A stretch of DNA of 18,642 nt from Armatimonadetes bacterium UBA5419 (GCA_002409445.1 DHNJ01000316.1:9585-28226), one strand, 5' to 3'; numbered from the stretch's first letter, positions 8,598 to 15,957 are shown. Program-made: numbers and translations. The notes: generated by a model not told the origin, from the letters alone.

Positions 8598-10061
8598 GTG
8601 GGCAAGATCGCACGTGTCCTGAGGAGCCTGCTGGCACTGGGCTTGGCGCTGGGTGCGGTGGCGTGCGGCAGCGGCGGGTCGGCCGTGTCGCCGGTCGCGC
8701 CGCAGGGCGGGCGCACCATCGCGGCGGTGCGCGGCGTGCCCGAGACGATCACCGTCTACAACTCGCGGCCCGTGCGGCTGGCGGGCGGCGGGGACGACTA
8801 CCTGCTGATCCTCTCCGAGCCGAACGGTGCGGAGGGCTTGGCGCGGGTCCAGCTCAACGGCGGGACGACGGAGTTGCCGCGGCTGGAGCCGCTCGCGCTG
8901 AGGGCTCGCGACGGCGGCCACGTGCCGTTCGTGGCGGGGTACGGGCTGCTCGGTGAGCTGGCTGGTGGCGCGCCGGTGAGCCGGCAGGCGGCCCTCCCGG
9001 CGGCCGGCTCGGAGCGGCGGTTCCGCACGAGTCAGGACCTCAGTGGGGGCGTGACCGTGACGGCGACGCTGCGGGAGAAGGGGCGGCACTGCCTGGTCTA
9101 TGTCGACCAGGCGACCGAGGCCGGCGCGCTGACCGCCGCCAACCTGGCGGAGTTGCGGGCGGCCTTCGACGAGCGCATCTACGCCACGGACACGGGCGCC
9201 CTGGGCCAGCCGAGCGACATCGACCACAACGAGCGGGTGATCATCCTGTTGACGCCGGCCATGGCGCCGCGCAACCTCGGCTACTTCACGGGCTACGACC
9301 TGCTACCCGGCTACGGCAACGACGCGGAGATGCTCTACGTCGCGGTGCCGCGGCCGAGCGAGGGCCGGACGTACGAGCAAATGCGGGTTGGGCTGCAGGC
9401 GACGATCGCCCACGAGATGTCGCACCTGATCAGCTTCTACCACAAGCGGCAGCTGCTGGGCGAGGAGCACTGGCTGGAGGAGGCGCTGGCGTTCCTTGTG
9501 GAGCAACTGAACGGCTATGTCGACATGCCGGCCGGCGTCCCCGGTTACGTGGAGTACTACCTCAGCGCGCCGGAGCGGTACACCGGCCGCATGCTGGGCG
9601 GCGGGTACGAGCGCGGGCACGCGGGCCTGGGCTTCCTGTTCGTCCGCTACCTCGCCGACCAGTTCGGGGTCGACGTCCTGCAGCGGCTTGTCCGTGCGCG
9701 GGCCAAGGGCCACGCCAACATCCGCCAGGCGACCGGGCAGCCCTACGCGGCGCTGCAGCCACCGTTCGCCGCCGCGCTGTACCTGACCGGGACGGGCCTG
9801 AGCGCCGACCCGCGCTACACGCTCAAGGGGTTCGACACGCGCGGCACCTCTCCCGGGGCTGGGGTCACGCTGCGCGGCCCGGGGCAGACGACGCTCTCGG
9901 CGGCCAGCGGGCGGCCGGCAGCGGCGATCTCGTGGGCGGCGGGCGGGCTGCGGTATGTGCGGCTGACGGAGGTGCCCGCGGACGGCGCGCAGTTCCACCT
10001 GACCACGGCCGCTACGACGGTCCAGGCGACGTTCGTGCGCATTCCCGCCGACGCACCGTAG
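8598..10061 (+). CDS. M30-like metalloprotease lipoprotein, array copy 3
   Basis: This paralog has 487 residues and the lipobox AVAC with Cys23, slightly off the usual LxGC pattern but at the same position as in the other copies. The N-terminal block reads GGDDYLLILSEP. The catalytic site is HEMSH (272-276), with Glu295 19 residues after His276. The usual WLNEG is WLEEA here, so the ligand Glu is kept while its neighbours have changed. Upstream, 'GYFTGYDLL...DAEMLYVAVP' matches the M30-like segment of the other copies. The C-terminal block has GGLRYVRLT and ends in QATFVR. The start is GTG with GGGAGGA (8586-8592) 5 nt upstream, 45 nt after copy 2, with no visible terminator between, so co-transcription with copy 2 is likely. 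Activity is plausible but not certain. Confidence 0.85.
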   Translation: MGKIARVLRSLLALGLALGAVACGSGGSAVSPVAPQGGRTIAAVRGVPETITVYNSRPVRLAGGGDDYLLILSEPNGAEGLARVQLNGGTTELPRLEPLALRARDGGHVPFVAGYGLLGELAGGAPVSRQAALPAAGSERRFRTSQDLSGGVTVTATLREKGRHCLVYVDQATEAGALTAANLAELRAAFDERIYATDTGALGQPSDIDHNERVIILLTPAMAPRNLGYFTGYDLLPGYGNDAEMLYVAVPRPSEGRTYEQMRVGLQATIAHEMSHLISFYHKRQLLGEEHWLEEALAFLVEQLNGYVDMPAGVPGYVEYYLSAPERYTGRMLGGGYERGHAGLGFLFVRYLADQFGVDVLQRLVRARAKGHANIRQATGQPYAALQPPFAAALYLTGTGLSADPRYTLKGFDTRGTSPGAGVTLRGPGQTTLSAASGRPAAAISWAAGGLRYVRLTEVPADGAQFHLTTAATTVQATFVRIPADAP

Positions 10062-10094
10062 CGCCGCCCGTACAAGACCGCGCCACCGCCGCAA

Positions 10095-10126
10095 AGTGCA
10101 AGGGTGATCGCCGAAGGAGTACCGGT
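10095..10126 (+). promoter_or_regulatory. Conserved leader element upstream of array copy 4
   Basis: AGTGCAAGGGTG (10095-10106) is identical in sequence and in distance to start (32 nt) to the element at 7039-7050, followed by similar bases up to GAAGGAG (10113-10119). The 15-bp tandem repeats found before copy 2 are absent here. Confidence 0.5.
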
Positions 10127-11590
10127 GTGGGTAGGTGCGGACGTGCGTTGAGGGGCCTGCTGGCTCTGGGCCTGGTGCTGGGGGTGGTGGGGTGCGGGAG
10201 CGGCGGCTCGTCGTCGGCGCCGGTCGCGCCGCAGGGCGGGCGCACGGTCGCCAGCGTGCGCGGCGTGCCCGAGACGATCGCGGTCTACAACTCGCGGCCG
10301 GTGCGCGTGGCGGGCGGCGGCGATGACTATCTGCTGATCCTCTCCGAACCGTCGCCCGCGGGCGGCACGGCCTCGATCCAGGTCAATGGCGGGACGACGC
10401 CGCTGCCGCTGCTGCCGCCGATCGAGGCCGAGGAGCGGCGCTCCCGGCCGGGCCGGCGGGTGGCGATGACCGGCTGGACCGGGCTGCTGGACGGCGAGCT
10501 AGGCCGCGCGGCGACGCGCCCGGTGGTCGCGCCGGTGGTCGGCTCGGCGCGGCGGTTCAAGGCGGAGGCAGGAGGCGGCGGCGTCGTGACCGCGACGCTG
10601 CGGGAGAAGGGCCGCCACGCCCTGATCTATGTCGACGACGAGACCGAGGCCGGCGCGCTGACGGCGGCCGATCTGGCGGAGTTGCGCGCCAAGTTCGACG
10701 ACGAGATCTACCCGACGGACACGACCCGCCTGGGCCCGACCGGCGACTTCGACCGCAACGGGGGTGTGATCCTACTGATCACGCCGGCGGTGATCGAGGG
10801 CGTCAATGGCTATTTCAACGAAGAGGACATGGTCCCGGGTCAGGGCAACGATGCGGACATGCTGTACATCGCCGCCCCTCAGCCGAGCGAGGGCCAGACC
10901 TACGACCTACTGCGGCACACCGTGCAGGCGACGGTCGCCCATGAGCTGGCGCACCTGATCAGCTTCAACCACAAGGCGGCGGTCGGCGGCGAGGAGACCT
11001 GGCTCGACGAGGGCTATGGGCAGATCGCCGAGCAGCTCAACGGCTTCCTCGATTCCCCCAACAGCGCCGCGGCCTACGCTGAGTTCTACCTCGCGGCGCC
11101 CGAGCAGTACACCGCCCGTCAGCTCGACTTCAACTACGAGTTTGGGCATGCCGCGGCCGGGTACCTGTTCGTGCGCTACCTGACGGACCGCTTCGGCGAC
11201 GGGGCGCTGCGGGGCCTGGTGCGGATCCGGGAGAAGGGCGTGGCGAACGTGCGGCAGGTGACCGGGCAGGCGTATGCCGCTCTGCAGCCGCAGTTCGGCG
11301 CCGCGCTGTTCCTGGCCGGCACGGGCCTGAGCGCCGACCCCCGTTACTCGCTGCCGGGCTTCAACCCGCGCGCGGACTACCCCGGCGCCGAGGTGTCGCT
11401 CGAGGGGCCGCGGCAGACCACGCTGTCGGCCGCGGGCGGCCGGCCACAGGCGACGATCGCCTGGCAGCGCGGCGGGCTGCGCTACGTGCGGCTGACGCAG
11501 GTGCCCGCGGGCGGGACGCAACTGCACCTCAGCACGCGGGACACCGCGGTCCAGGCGACGTTCGTGCGTATCCCCGCCGACCTGCCCTAG
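10127..11590 (+). CDS. M30-like metalloprotease lipoprotein, array copy 4
   Basis: This paralog has 487 residues and the lipobox VVGC with Cys23. N-terminal GGDDYLLILSEP, the central EKGRH and TEAGALTAAD segments and the 'DFDRNGGVI' calcium-site-like stretch follow the array pattern. The catalytic site is HELAH (272-276) with Glu295 in WLDEG, again 19 residues from the second His. The residues after this (YGQIAEQLNG) differ from the GLSF or GMAF of copies 1 and 2. The frame is open back to 9932, inside copy 3. I chose the GTG at 10127 because GAAGGAG (10113-10119) is 7 nt away and it gives Cys23 as in the paralogs. It ends the array and converges on the minus-strand gene at 11587, with both stop codons sharing CTAG. 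Confidence 0.85.
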   Translation: MGRCGRALRGLLALGLVLGVVGCGSGGSSSAPVAPQGGRTVASVRGVPETIAVYNSRPVRVAGGGDDYLLILSEPSPAGGTASIQVNGGTTPLPLLPPIEAEERRSRPGRRVAMTGWTGLLDGELGRAATRPVVAPVVGSARRFKAEAGGGGVVTATLREKGRHALIYVDDETEAGALTAADLAELRAKFDDEIYPTDTTRLGPTGDFDRNGGVILLITPAVIEGVNGYFNEEDMVPGQGNDADMLYIAAPQPSEGQTYDLLRHTVQATVAHELAHLISFNHKAAVGGEETWLDEGYGQIAEQLNGFLDSPNSAAAYAEFYLAAPEQYTARQLDFNYEFGHAAAGYLFVRYLTDRFGDGALRGLVRIREKGVANVRQVTGQAYAALQPQFGAALFLAGTGLSADPRYSLPGFNPRADYPGAEVSLEGPRQTTLSAAGGRPQATIAWQRGGLRYVRLTQVPAGGTQLHLSTRDTAVQATFVRIPADLP

Positions 11591-12318
11591 CTCGCGCCCC
11601 AGAGGGTCGGGCGGACGGTGGTCGCGGGCTGGTCGCGGGGGATGACGAAGGTCAGCCCGAAGGCCCGCGTGGTGCCCGGTGCGACGTTCAGCAGCGGGGC
11701 CAGGCGCGCGGTGACCAGGCGGTCGCCGTCCATGATCTCTAGCCGCACGTACAGCGCGGCGGGGCGGTCGAGCAGGCTGGTGAGGTGGCCGCCGATCGTG
11801 AAGCTGGTTTGGCCGCGGCGGTAGGCGACGTCGCCCTGGGTCAGCTCGAGGGTCGCGGCGGTGGCTTGCAGGCGGTCGGCGAGCAGCTGGGCGTCCATCT
11901 CGCCGACGAGCTCGTTCAGCTGACGCCGGGCCGAGGTCAGCGCCAGGGCCAAGCCGACCAGGACCACGAGCAGAACCGCCGGCCCGGCCGTGCGGCGTTG
12001 GCGGAGGTCCGGCGGGATGGGCTCGACGCGGCGGCAGTGGTGGCAGGTGTAGTGGCGGCCGCGGAGCAGGGGCAGCGGCAGGCGGTTGGGCGCGGCGCAG
12101 CGGGCACAGACGGTCAGCGGCGGCTCGGCCAGGTCGACCGCGGGGCCGGACAGCGGGCGGCCGAGGCCGGTGTGGTCGACGCGGTTGTCGGTCTGGCACT
12201 GGGGACAGCGGAAGCGGCCGCGGCGGCGCGCGGCCGTGCTGAGCGGGACGATTTGCCCACACCCATGACAACGCGCCTCGCGGGGCGTCAGCCGACTCCG
12301 GTCCACAGCGCGGGCCAT
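11587..12318 (-). CDS. Zinc-ribbon, single-pass membrane protein with FxLYD-like ectodomain
   Basis: The protein has 243 residues. Two zinc-ribbon-like modules, with Cys 17/20/38/41 and 71/74/92/95, form the cytoplasmic N-terminal half. One membrane helix follows (about 111-128), then an external domain whose end (about 170-235) resembles FxLYD-type beta domains: a strand, a turn with 'MDGDR', and 'NVAPGTTRAFGLTFVIP'. Such proteins are common but of unknown function. I chose the ATG at 12318 although the frame is open to an ATG at 12387. The longer form begins with a low-quality Ala/Pro stretch, whereas 12318 lies 7 nt after a good -10 box, implying a leaderless mRNA. It shares its architecture with the protein at 15211-15957 and is divergent from the symporter at 12446. 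Confidence 0.75.
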   Translation of the reverse strand: MARAVDRSRLTPREARCHGCGQIVPLSTAARRRGRFRCPQCQTDNRVDHTGLGRPLSGPAVDLAEPPLTVCARCAAPNRLPLPLLRGRHYTCHHCRRVEPIPPDLRQRRTAGPAVLLVVLVGLALALTSARRQLNELVGEMDAQLLADRLQATAATLELTQGDVAYRRGQTSFTIGGHLTSLLDRPAALYVRLEIMDGDRLVTARLAPLLNVAPGTTRAFGLTFVIPRDQPATTVRPTLWGAS

Positions 12319-12325
12319 GCCCGCG

Positions 12326-12354
12326 ATCGTAGCGCCGGGGCGGGCGGCGGTCAA
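12326..12354 (-). promoter_or_regulatory. Candidate leaderless promoter of the zinc-ribbon gene
   Basis: On the minus strand TTGACC (12354-12349), a 17-nt spacer and TACGAT (12331-12326) are followed after only 7 nt by ATG. Transcription would start at or one base before the start codon. No Shine-Dalgarno sequence is present, which agrees with a leaderless message. This spacing is typical of leaderless genes in several bacterial phyla. Confidence 0.5.
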
Positions 12355-12445
12355 TGTGGGCGGTGCCGGGCGGTCGGCCCCCGCCACACACCCCAGGAGG
12401 GATCCTCGCCGCGAAGGTCAAGAGTAGGCGCTGGGAGCGTTCACG

Positions 12446-13933
12446 ATGCCGACTGCTAGCCCGTTTACCCCGGTCGATTGGGTGGTCCTGGTCGTCTACT
12501 TGCTGGCGATGGTGGCCATCGGGCTGCATTTCCAGCGCAAGGTGACCAGCGCGCGCTCGTTCTTCGTCGCGGACGAGAAGGTCAACCAATGGCTGGTGGG
12601 GCTGTCGCTGCTCGGGACGTACCTCTCGGCGGTCACGATGCTGGGTCTGCCGTTCCTCGCCTTCGGCCCGGACAACTGGCTGTGGGCGATCCAGCCGCCG
12701 TTCCTGATCATCACCGCGTTGGTCATCACCAAGTACGTGCTCCCGGCCTATCGCGAGGCGGGGGTGCTCAGTGTCTACGAGTACCTCGAGCAGAAGATCC
12801 ACGTCTCGAGTCGCTATCTCGCGGCGCTGACGTTCGTCACGCTGGGCGTCGGGCGCATGGGCCTGGGCTTGTACTTGCCCGCCAAGGCCTTCTCGATCAT
12901 CACCGGCTTCGACCTGCTGACGGTGATCATCGTCATGGGCGTCGTGGTCACGCTGTACACGGTGCTGGGCGGCATCGAGGCAGTCATCTGGATCGACTCG
13001 ATCCAGGTCATCGTCTTCACCGGTGCGGCGCTGCTCAGCTTGGGTCTGGCGATCGGCGTGGTCGGCGCCGACCTGTTCCCCATCGCTCTGCAGAACAACA
13101 AGTTCGACATGTGGGAGGGCGGGATGGAGCTGGCCAAGCTAACCTCCATCTGGCTGATCTTGCAGACGGTCTTCGAAACCATCCGTATCTACGGCACGCA
13201 GCAGGACATGACCCAGCGTTACGTGACCGCCGGCTCGACCGCGGAGGCCAACCGCAGCGTCTGGATCAGCATCATCGGCTACATCCCGCTGGCCTTCCTC
13301 TTCTACTTCCTCGGCACCGTGCTGTTCGTCTACTACACGGTCCATCCCGACCCCAACATGCCGAACAACGACACGCTGTACCCGTACTTCGTGGCGACGC
13401 GGCTGCCGGTGGGGCTGGTCGGCCTGGTCATGGCGGGCATCTTCGCCGCGGCGATGTCGACGATCTCTTCGCTGATGAACTCGGTGACCACCGTCTGCAT
13501 CACCGACTTCTGGCAGCGGCTGCTCGGCCGCACGCTGCCGGCCGCGCGCGAGCTGCTCGCGGTGCGCGGGCTGGCGCTGTTCTGGGGTGTGATCCACATC
13601 ATCCTGGCCTGGTGGTTCGCCCAGTCGGGCGAGGACGTCGTGCGGCTCTGGAACCGGCTCATGGGCATCGCGGCCAACGGGGTGCTCGGCCTGATGGCGC
13701 TGGCGTTCCTGCGCCGTCGTCTGCGGCCGGCCGCGCCAGTGATCGGCTTTGTCGCCGCCTACGTCTGCCTCTGGATCATGACCCGCAACGAGCAGCACAT
13801 CCATTTCCTGCTGCGCCCGGTGGTCTGCAACCTGGTCTGCTTCATCGTCGGCGTGTTGGTCGACGCGGTGTGGCCGGTCAACCCAGACTTCCCGCCGGCG
13901 TGGGAGGAGCAGGCGGACGAGGACCAGGCGTAG
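12446..13933 (+). CDS. Sodium:solute symporter (SSS family)
   Basis: This 495-residue polytopic inner-membrane protein, with about 12-13 hydrophobic helices, drives uptake of a solute with Na+. Family features are the N-terminal segment DWVVLVVYLLAMVAIG followed by 'RSFFVADEKVNQW', 'LLGTYLSAVTMLGLP' in the first core helix, 'VLGGIEAVIWIDSIQ', the 'YGTQQDMTQRYVTA' segment equivalent to the family's Q-x-x-x-QR motif, and 'AAMSTISSLMNS'. In the last, Ser338 and Thr339 match the sodium-2 site helix. The length is typical of compact SSS members. The substrate cannot be read from the sequence, and sugars, amino acids, sialic acid or monocarboxylates are all possible. GGGAG (12433-12437) is 8 nt before the ATG. 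It stands alone, divergent from the zinc-ribbon gene and convergent with the gene ending at 13955. Confidence 0.93.
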   Translation: MPTASPFTPVDWVVLVVYLLAMVAIGLHFQRKVTSARSFFVADEKVNQWLVGLSLLGTYLSAVTMLGLPFLAFGPDNWLWAIQPPFLIITALVITKYVLPAYREAGVLSVYEYLEQKIHVSSRYLAALTFVTLGVGRMGLGLYLPAKAFSIITGFDLLTVIIVMGVVVTLYTVLGGIEAVIWIDSIQVIVFTGAALLSLGLAIGVVGADLFPIALQNNKFDMWEGGMELAKLTSIWLILQTVFETIRIYGTQQDMTQRYVTAGSTAEANRSVWISIIGYIPLAFLFYFLGTVLFVYYTVHPDPNMPNNDTLYPYFVATRLPVGLVGLVMAGIFAAAMSTISSLMNSVTTVCITDFWQRLLGRTLPAARELLAVRGLALFWGVIHIILAWWFAQSGEDVVRLWNRLMGIAANGVLGLMALAFLRRRLRPAAPVIGFVAAYVCLWIMTRNEQHIHFLLRPVVCNLVCFIVGVLVDAVWPVNPDFPPAWEEQADEDQA

Positions 13934-13954
13934 GCGCGGCGGCGGGAGCGCGGT

Positions 13955-15046
13955 CTAGCTGACGACGATCTCGACGTTGGCGCGCGGGGCCTGGACGAGA
14001 TCGCCGTTGTCGAGGCGGGCCCCGAGCACGCGGGTCTGGGCGCCGGTGGCGATGGTCACGGGCTCGGGCGGCAGCTGCTCGACGGTCGCCAGCAAGCCGA
14101 AGTAGGGCTCGCGGATGAGCCGGATGCGCGCGCCGACAACCAGGTTCTGCTCGGCCTGGTCGGCCGCGCCCATCTGGGCGGGGTCGAGGCTGGGGTCGGG
14201 CACGACGATCTCGGGGCGGATGACGCCCGCGCGGATCTGCGTGGCACCCGCGATCGAGGCGGAACGGCCCACCAGGCTGTGGAGCAGGTTCCAGGTGCGG
14301 TCGGCCATGGCCACGTCGCCGAAGCCTTCGGTCAGGATCAGTGTCGCCGGCACGGCCTCCTCGCCGGTGATCGCGACGCCGATGTCGTGGCCGAGGATGG
14401 CGCGCAGGTCGGCGTCGAGGATGCTGCCCGCGACGACCGCCGCGGCGCCGCGCTCGGCGGCCTCGTCGTAGGCGGCGCGCGTGACCTGGCCCGGCAGGAT
14501 GACGACGGTGCCCGGCGCAGCCTGGTCGGCGAGCGCTAGCGTGCCCTGACGCTCGGGGCCGACGCCGAAGATGCCTTGGATGAACGCACCGGCCGCCTCG
14601 ACCACGGCGCCCTCGTGGGGCAGGATCTCGGTCACCACGCCGGCCACATAGGCCTGCAGCTCGACGGGGCGGGGCGGGCGGCGGAGGGCGATGTTGCCGG
14701 TGCGCGCGGTAATCGCCTCGACGGTGCCAGTCACCGGACTGAGCAGCTTCTGCTTGAACCAGCGGCCCATCAGCCCCGGCGTCTCGGCCAGCAGCTGGCC
14801 CTCGGTGACCTCGTCGCCGACCTCGACCTGCAAGAGCGCGATCAGCTCGTCGCCGGTCAGCCCGAGCTTGTCGCCCGCGCGCAGCAGCACGGCCTCGCCC
14901 GGCAGCTCGGCGCGCGCGAGGACGGTGGTCGGCTCGACCCGCTGGCCGACGCTGACGAGCACCTCGCCGCGCAGGGGTAGGCGGCGCGTTTTCTCGATGC
15001 GCGCGCGGCCGTTGACGGTCAATCCGGGGGTATAGGCGGTGCCCAA
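13955..15046 (-). CDS. Lipoyl-like/KOW-domain protein, unknown function
   Basis: This is a soluble protein of 363 residues with no signal peptide or membrane helix. Residues about 25-120 show the pattern of a biotinyl/lipoyl-like barrel in two halves, 'LRGEVLVSVGQRVEP' and 'VEVGDEVTEGQLLAE' with 'LLSPVTGTVEAI', but no modifiable Lys sits at the hairpin. Residues about 175-285 contain an alternating strand/helix segment ('GTVVILPGQ', 'AERGAAAVVAGSI', 'GVAITGEE', 'TLILTEGFG') that I cannot name. The C-terminus (about 303-363) is KOW-like: 'VGARIRLIREPYFGLLATVEQLP' followed by 'APRANVEIV'. I chose the TTG at 15046 because GAGGAG is 7 nt upstream and a promoter lies just before it. The longer frame to 15196 runs through a hairpin repeat and reads as non-coding. 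Role unknown; a nucleic-acid or protein-scaffold role is only a guess from KOW. Confidence 0.8.
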   Translation of the reverse strand: MGTAYTPGLTVNGRARIEKTRRLPLRGEVLVSVGQRVEPTTVLARAELPGEAVLLRAGDKLGLTGDELIALLQVEVGDEVTEGQLLAETPGLMGRWFKQKLLSPVTGTVEAITARTGNIALRRPPRPVELQAYVAGVVTEILPHEGAVVEAAGAFIQGIFGVGPERQGTLALADQAAPGTVVILPGQVTRAAYDEAAERGAAAVVAGSILDADLRAILGHDIGVAITGEEAVPATLILTEGFGDVAMADRTWNLLHSLVGRSASIAGATQIRAGVIRPEIVVPDPSLDPAQMGAADQAEQNLVVGARIRLIREPYFGLLATVEQLPPEPVTIATGAQTRVLGARLDNGDLVQAPRANVEIVVS

Positions 15047-15053
15047 ACGTTGG

Positions 15054-15059
15054 CTCCTC
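15054..15059 (-). promoter_or_regulatory. Ribosome site that fixes a TTG start
   Basis: On the minus strand GAGGAG ends 7 nt before TTG at 15046. No ATG or GTG with a comparable site exists nearby, so this sequence is the main reason for the start assigned to the lipoyl-like/KOW gene. Confidence 0.65.
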
Positions 15060-15067
15060 GGCCGCCT

Positions 15068-15096
15068 ATTATCATTGCCCCCGCCCTGCCGGGCAA
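15068..15096 (-). promoter_or_regulatory. Candidate promoter of the lipoyl-like/KOW gene
   Basis: On the minus strand TTGCCC (15096-15091), a 17-nt spacer and GATAAT (15073-15068, 5/6) form a good promoter. The start would fall near 15061, just ahead of the ribosome site, giving a leader of about 15 nt. This supports the downstream TTG start. Confidence 0.5.
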
Positions 15097-15134
15097 GGCC
15101 GGGCCGCGGCGGCCAGGCGGCGTCCTCATTGTAC

Positions 15135-15163
15135 CGCCGCCGCTCCGGCGGCAGGGCTGCGGC
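15135..15163. repeat. Dispersed GC hairpin repeat A, copy 2
   Basis: This is a second copy of the unit at 1-29 with one mismatch (C15157 for G23) and a fully preserved 7-bp stem (15136-15142 with 15146-15152). It lies between two minus-strand genes, 48 nt before the stop codon of one and about 40 nt upstream of the promoter of the other. Confidence 0.6.
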
Positions 15164-15210
15164 ACACGATGCAATGCCGGCCGTCCGCCGGCGCACCTTC
15201 TTGGGTGGCG

Positions 15211-15957
15211 CTACGGGGGCGGTGGCGGTGCCGGGGCGGTGGGTGGGCGAGGGGCGCGGCCGGCGCGGATGAGGGTGCGCGCAGAGCTGACGCGGTTGTC
15301 GGGACCGGCGAGCACCGAGAGGATGACGGGCATCTCTGGGGGCGGGTCGATCTGGCCGCGGACGAGGCGCAGGCGGATCATCATCGTCTGGCCGCTGACC
15401 AGGTCGTAGCGGACTTCCTTCGGCCCGCCCGTCGATTCGGCGGCCGGCACCGGCTCGATGCGTTCGACCAGATAGGAGGGGGCGAGGCCTGGTTCGACTT
15501 GGATGAAGACGGGGCGTGGCTGGCGCGACCAGTTGGGCGGAGCGGAGAGCAGGAAGGTCGGCGCGACGCGGCCCTCGCGCAGGGTGACCAGCGCCTCGCG
15601 CGCGGCGAGCTGGGGGTGGAGCGCCTCGCGGCCGGCGGCCCAGGCAATCAGCGCGGCCAGGAGGATGACCGCAGCGGTCAGCAGGGCGGTCGGCCAGGCC
15701 GGGTTGAGCAGGGCACGGCCGAAGCGGTCTTCGTCGCCGGTGACGACCAGGCGCGAGGCGAACGCACGACAGTAGGGCCGACCGTCCTCTTGCAGCAGGC
15801 GGCCGCGTGCGGTTTCGTCGAGGGTGCAGAGGCCGCCGCTCTCATGCGTGCAGTAGCGACACTGCCGCAGCTGCTCGTGGCAGCGGTGACAGCGCGGGAA
15901 GCCCATCAAGCCGGGATAGCTGAGGGCGCTGCAGCGCGGGCATCGGTAGCCGTCCAT
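15211..15957 (-). CDS. Zinc-ribbon, single-pass membrane protein with external domain
   Basis: The protein has 248 residues. The N-terminus has two Cys-rich modules: Cys 6/9/23/26 as a classical zinc ribbon, then Cys 33/36/44/63, where the last sits in 'GRPYCRAF', a pattern seen in other ribbon-type proteins. A membrane helix follows (about 89-108). The external half (about 110-235) is predicted beta-rich, with 'FIQVEPGLAPSYLVERIEPVP' and 'VRYDLVSGQTMMIRLRLVRGQ', and ends in a Pro-rich tail. The overall plan (zinc ribbons inside, one helix, beta domain outside) repeats that of the protein at 11587-12318, though the sequences are clearly different. The ATG at 15957 has AAGGG only 2 nt upstream, too close for a normal ribosome site. 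A weak TTGACG (15994-15989), 17 nt, CACCAT and 8 nt to ATG suggests a leaderless start. Function unknown. Confidence 0.75.
   Translation of the reverse strand: MDGYRCPRCSALSYPGLMGFPRCHRCHEQLRQCRYCTHESGGLCTLDETARGRLLQEDGRPYCRAFASRLVVTGDEDRFGRALLNPAWPTALLTAAVILLAALIAWAAGREALHPQLAAREALVTLREGRVAPTFLLSAPPNWSRQPRPVFIQVEPGLAPSYLVERIEPVPAAESTGGPKEVRYDLVSGQTMMIRLRLVRGQIDPPPEMPVILSVLAGPDNRVSSARTLIRAGRAPRPPTAPAPPPPP

Noticed and set aside
9932..10126. Upstream extension of array copy 4 into copy 3
   Set aside because: The extra 65 residues look non-coding, and the signal peptide and ribosome site fit the GTG at 10127, matching the other copies.
10907..12802. 631-codon minus-strand frame
   Set aside because: It runs through three better-supported genes on both strands, with a Pro/Arg/His-rich translation. 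It is a high-GC artefact.
12478..13962. 494-codon plus-strand frame overlapping the symporter
   Set aside because: It is out of frame with a protein showing unmistakable SSS motifs, and its own translation is Gly/His/Arg-rich without hydrophobic helices.
15047..15196. N-terminal extension of the lipoyl-like/KOW protein to an upstream ATG
   Set aside because: It passes through a dispersed hairpin repeat and a promoter, and a good ribosome site supports the TTG at 15046.
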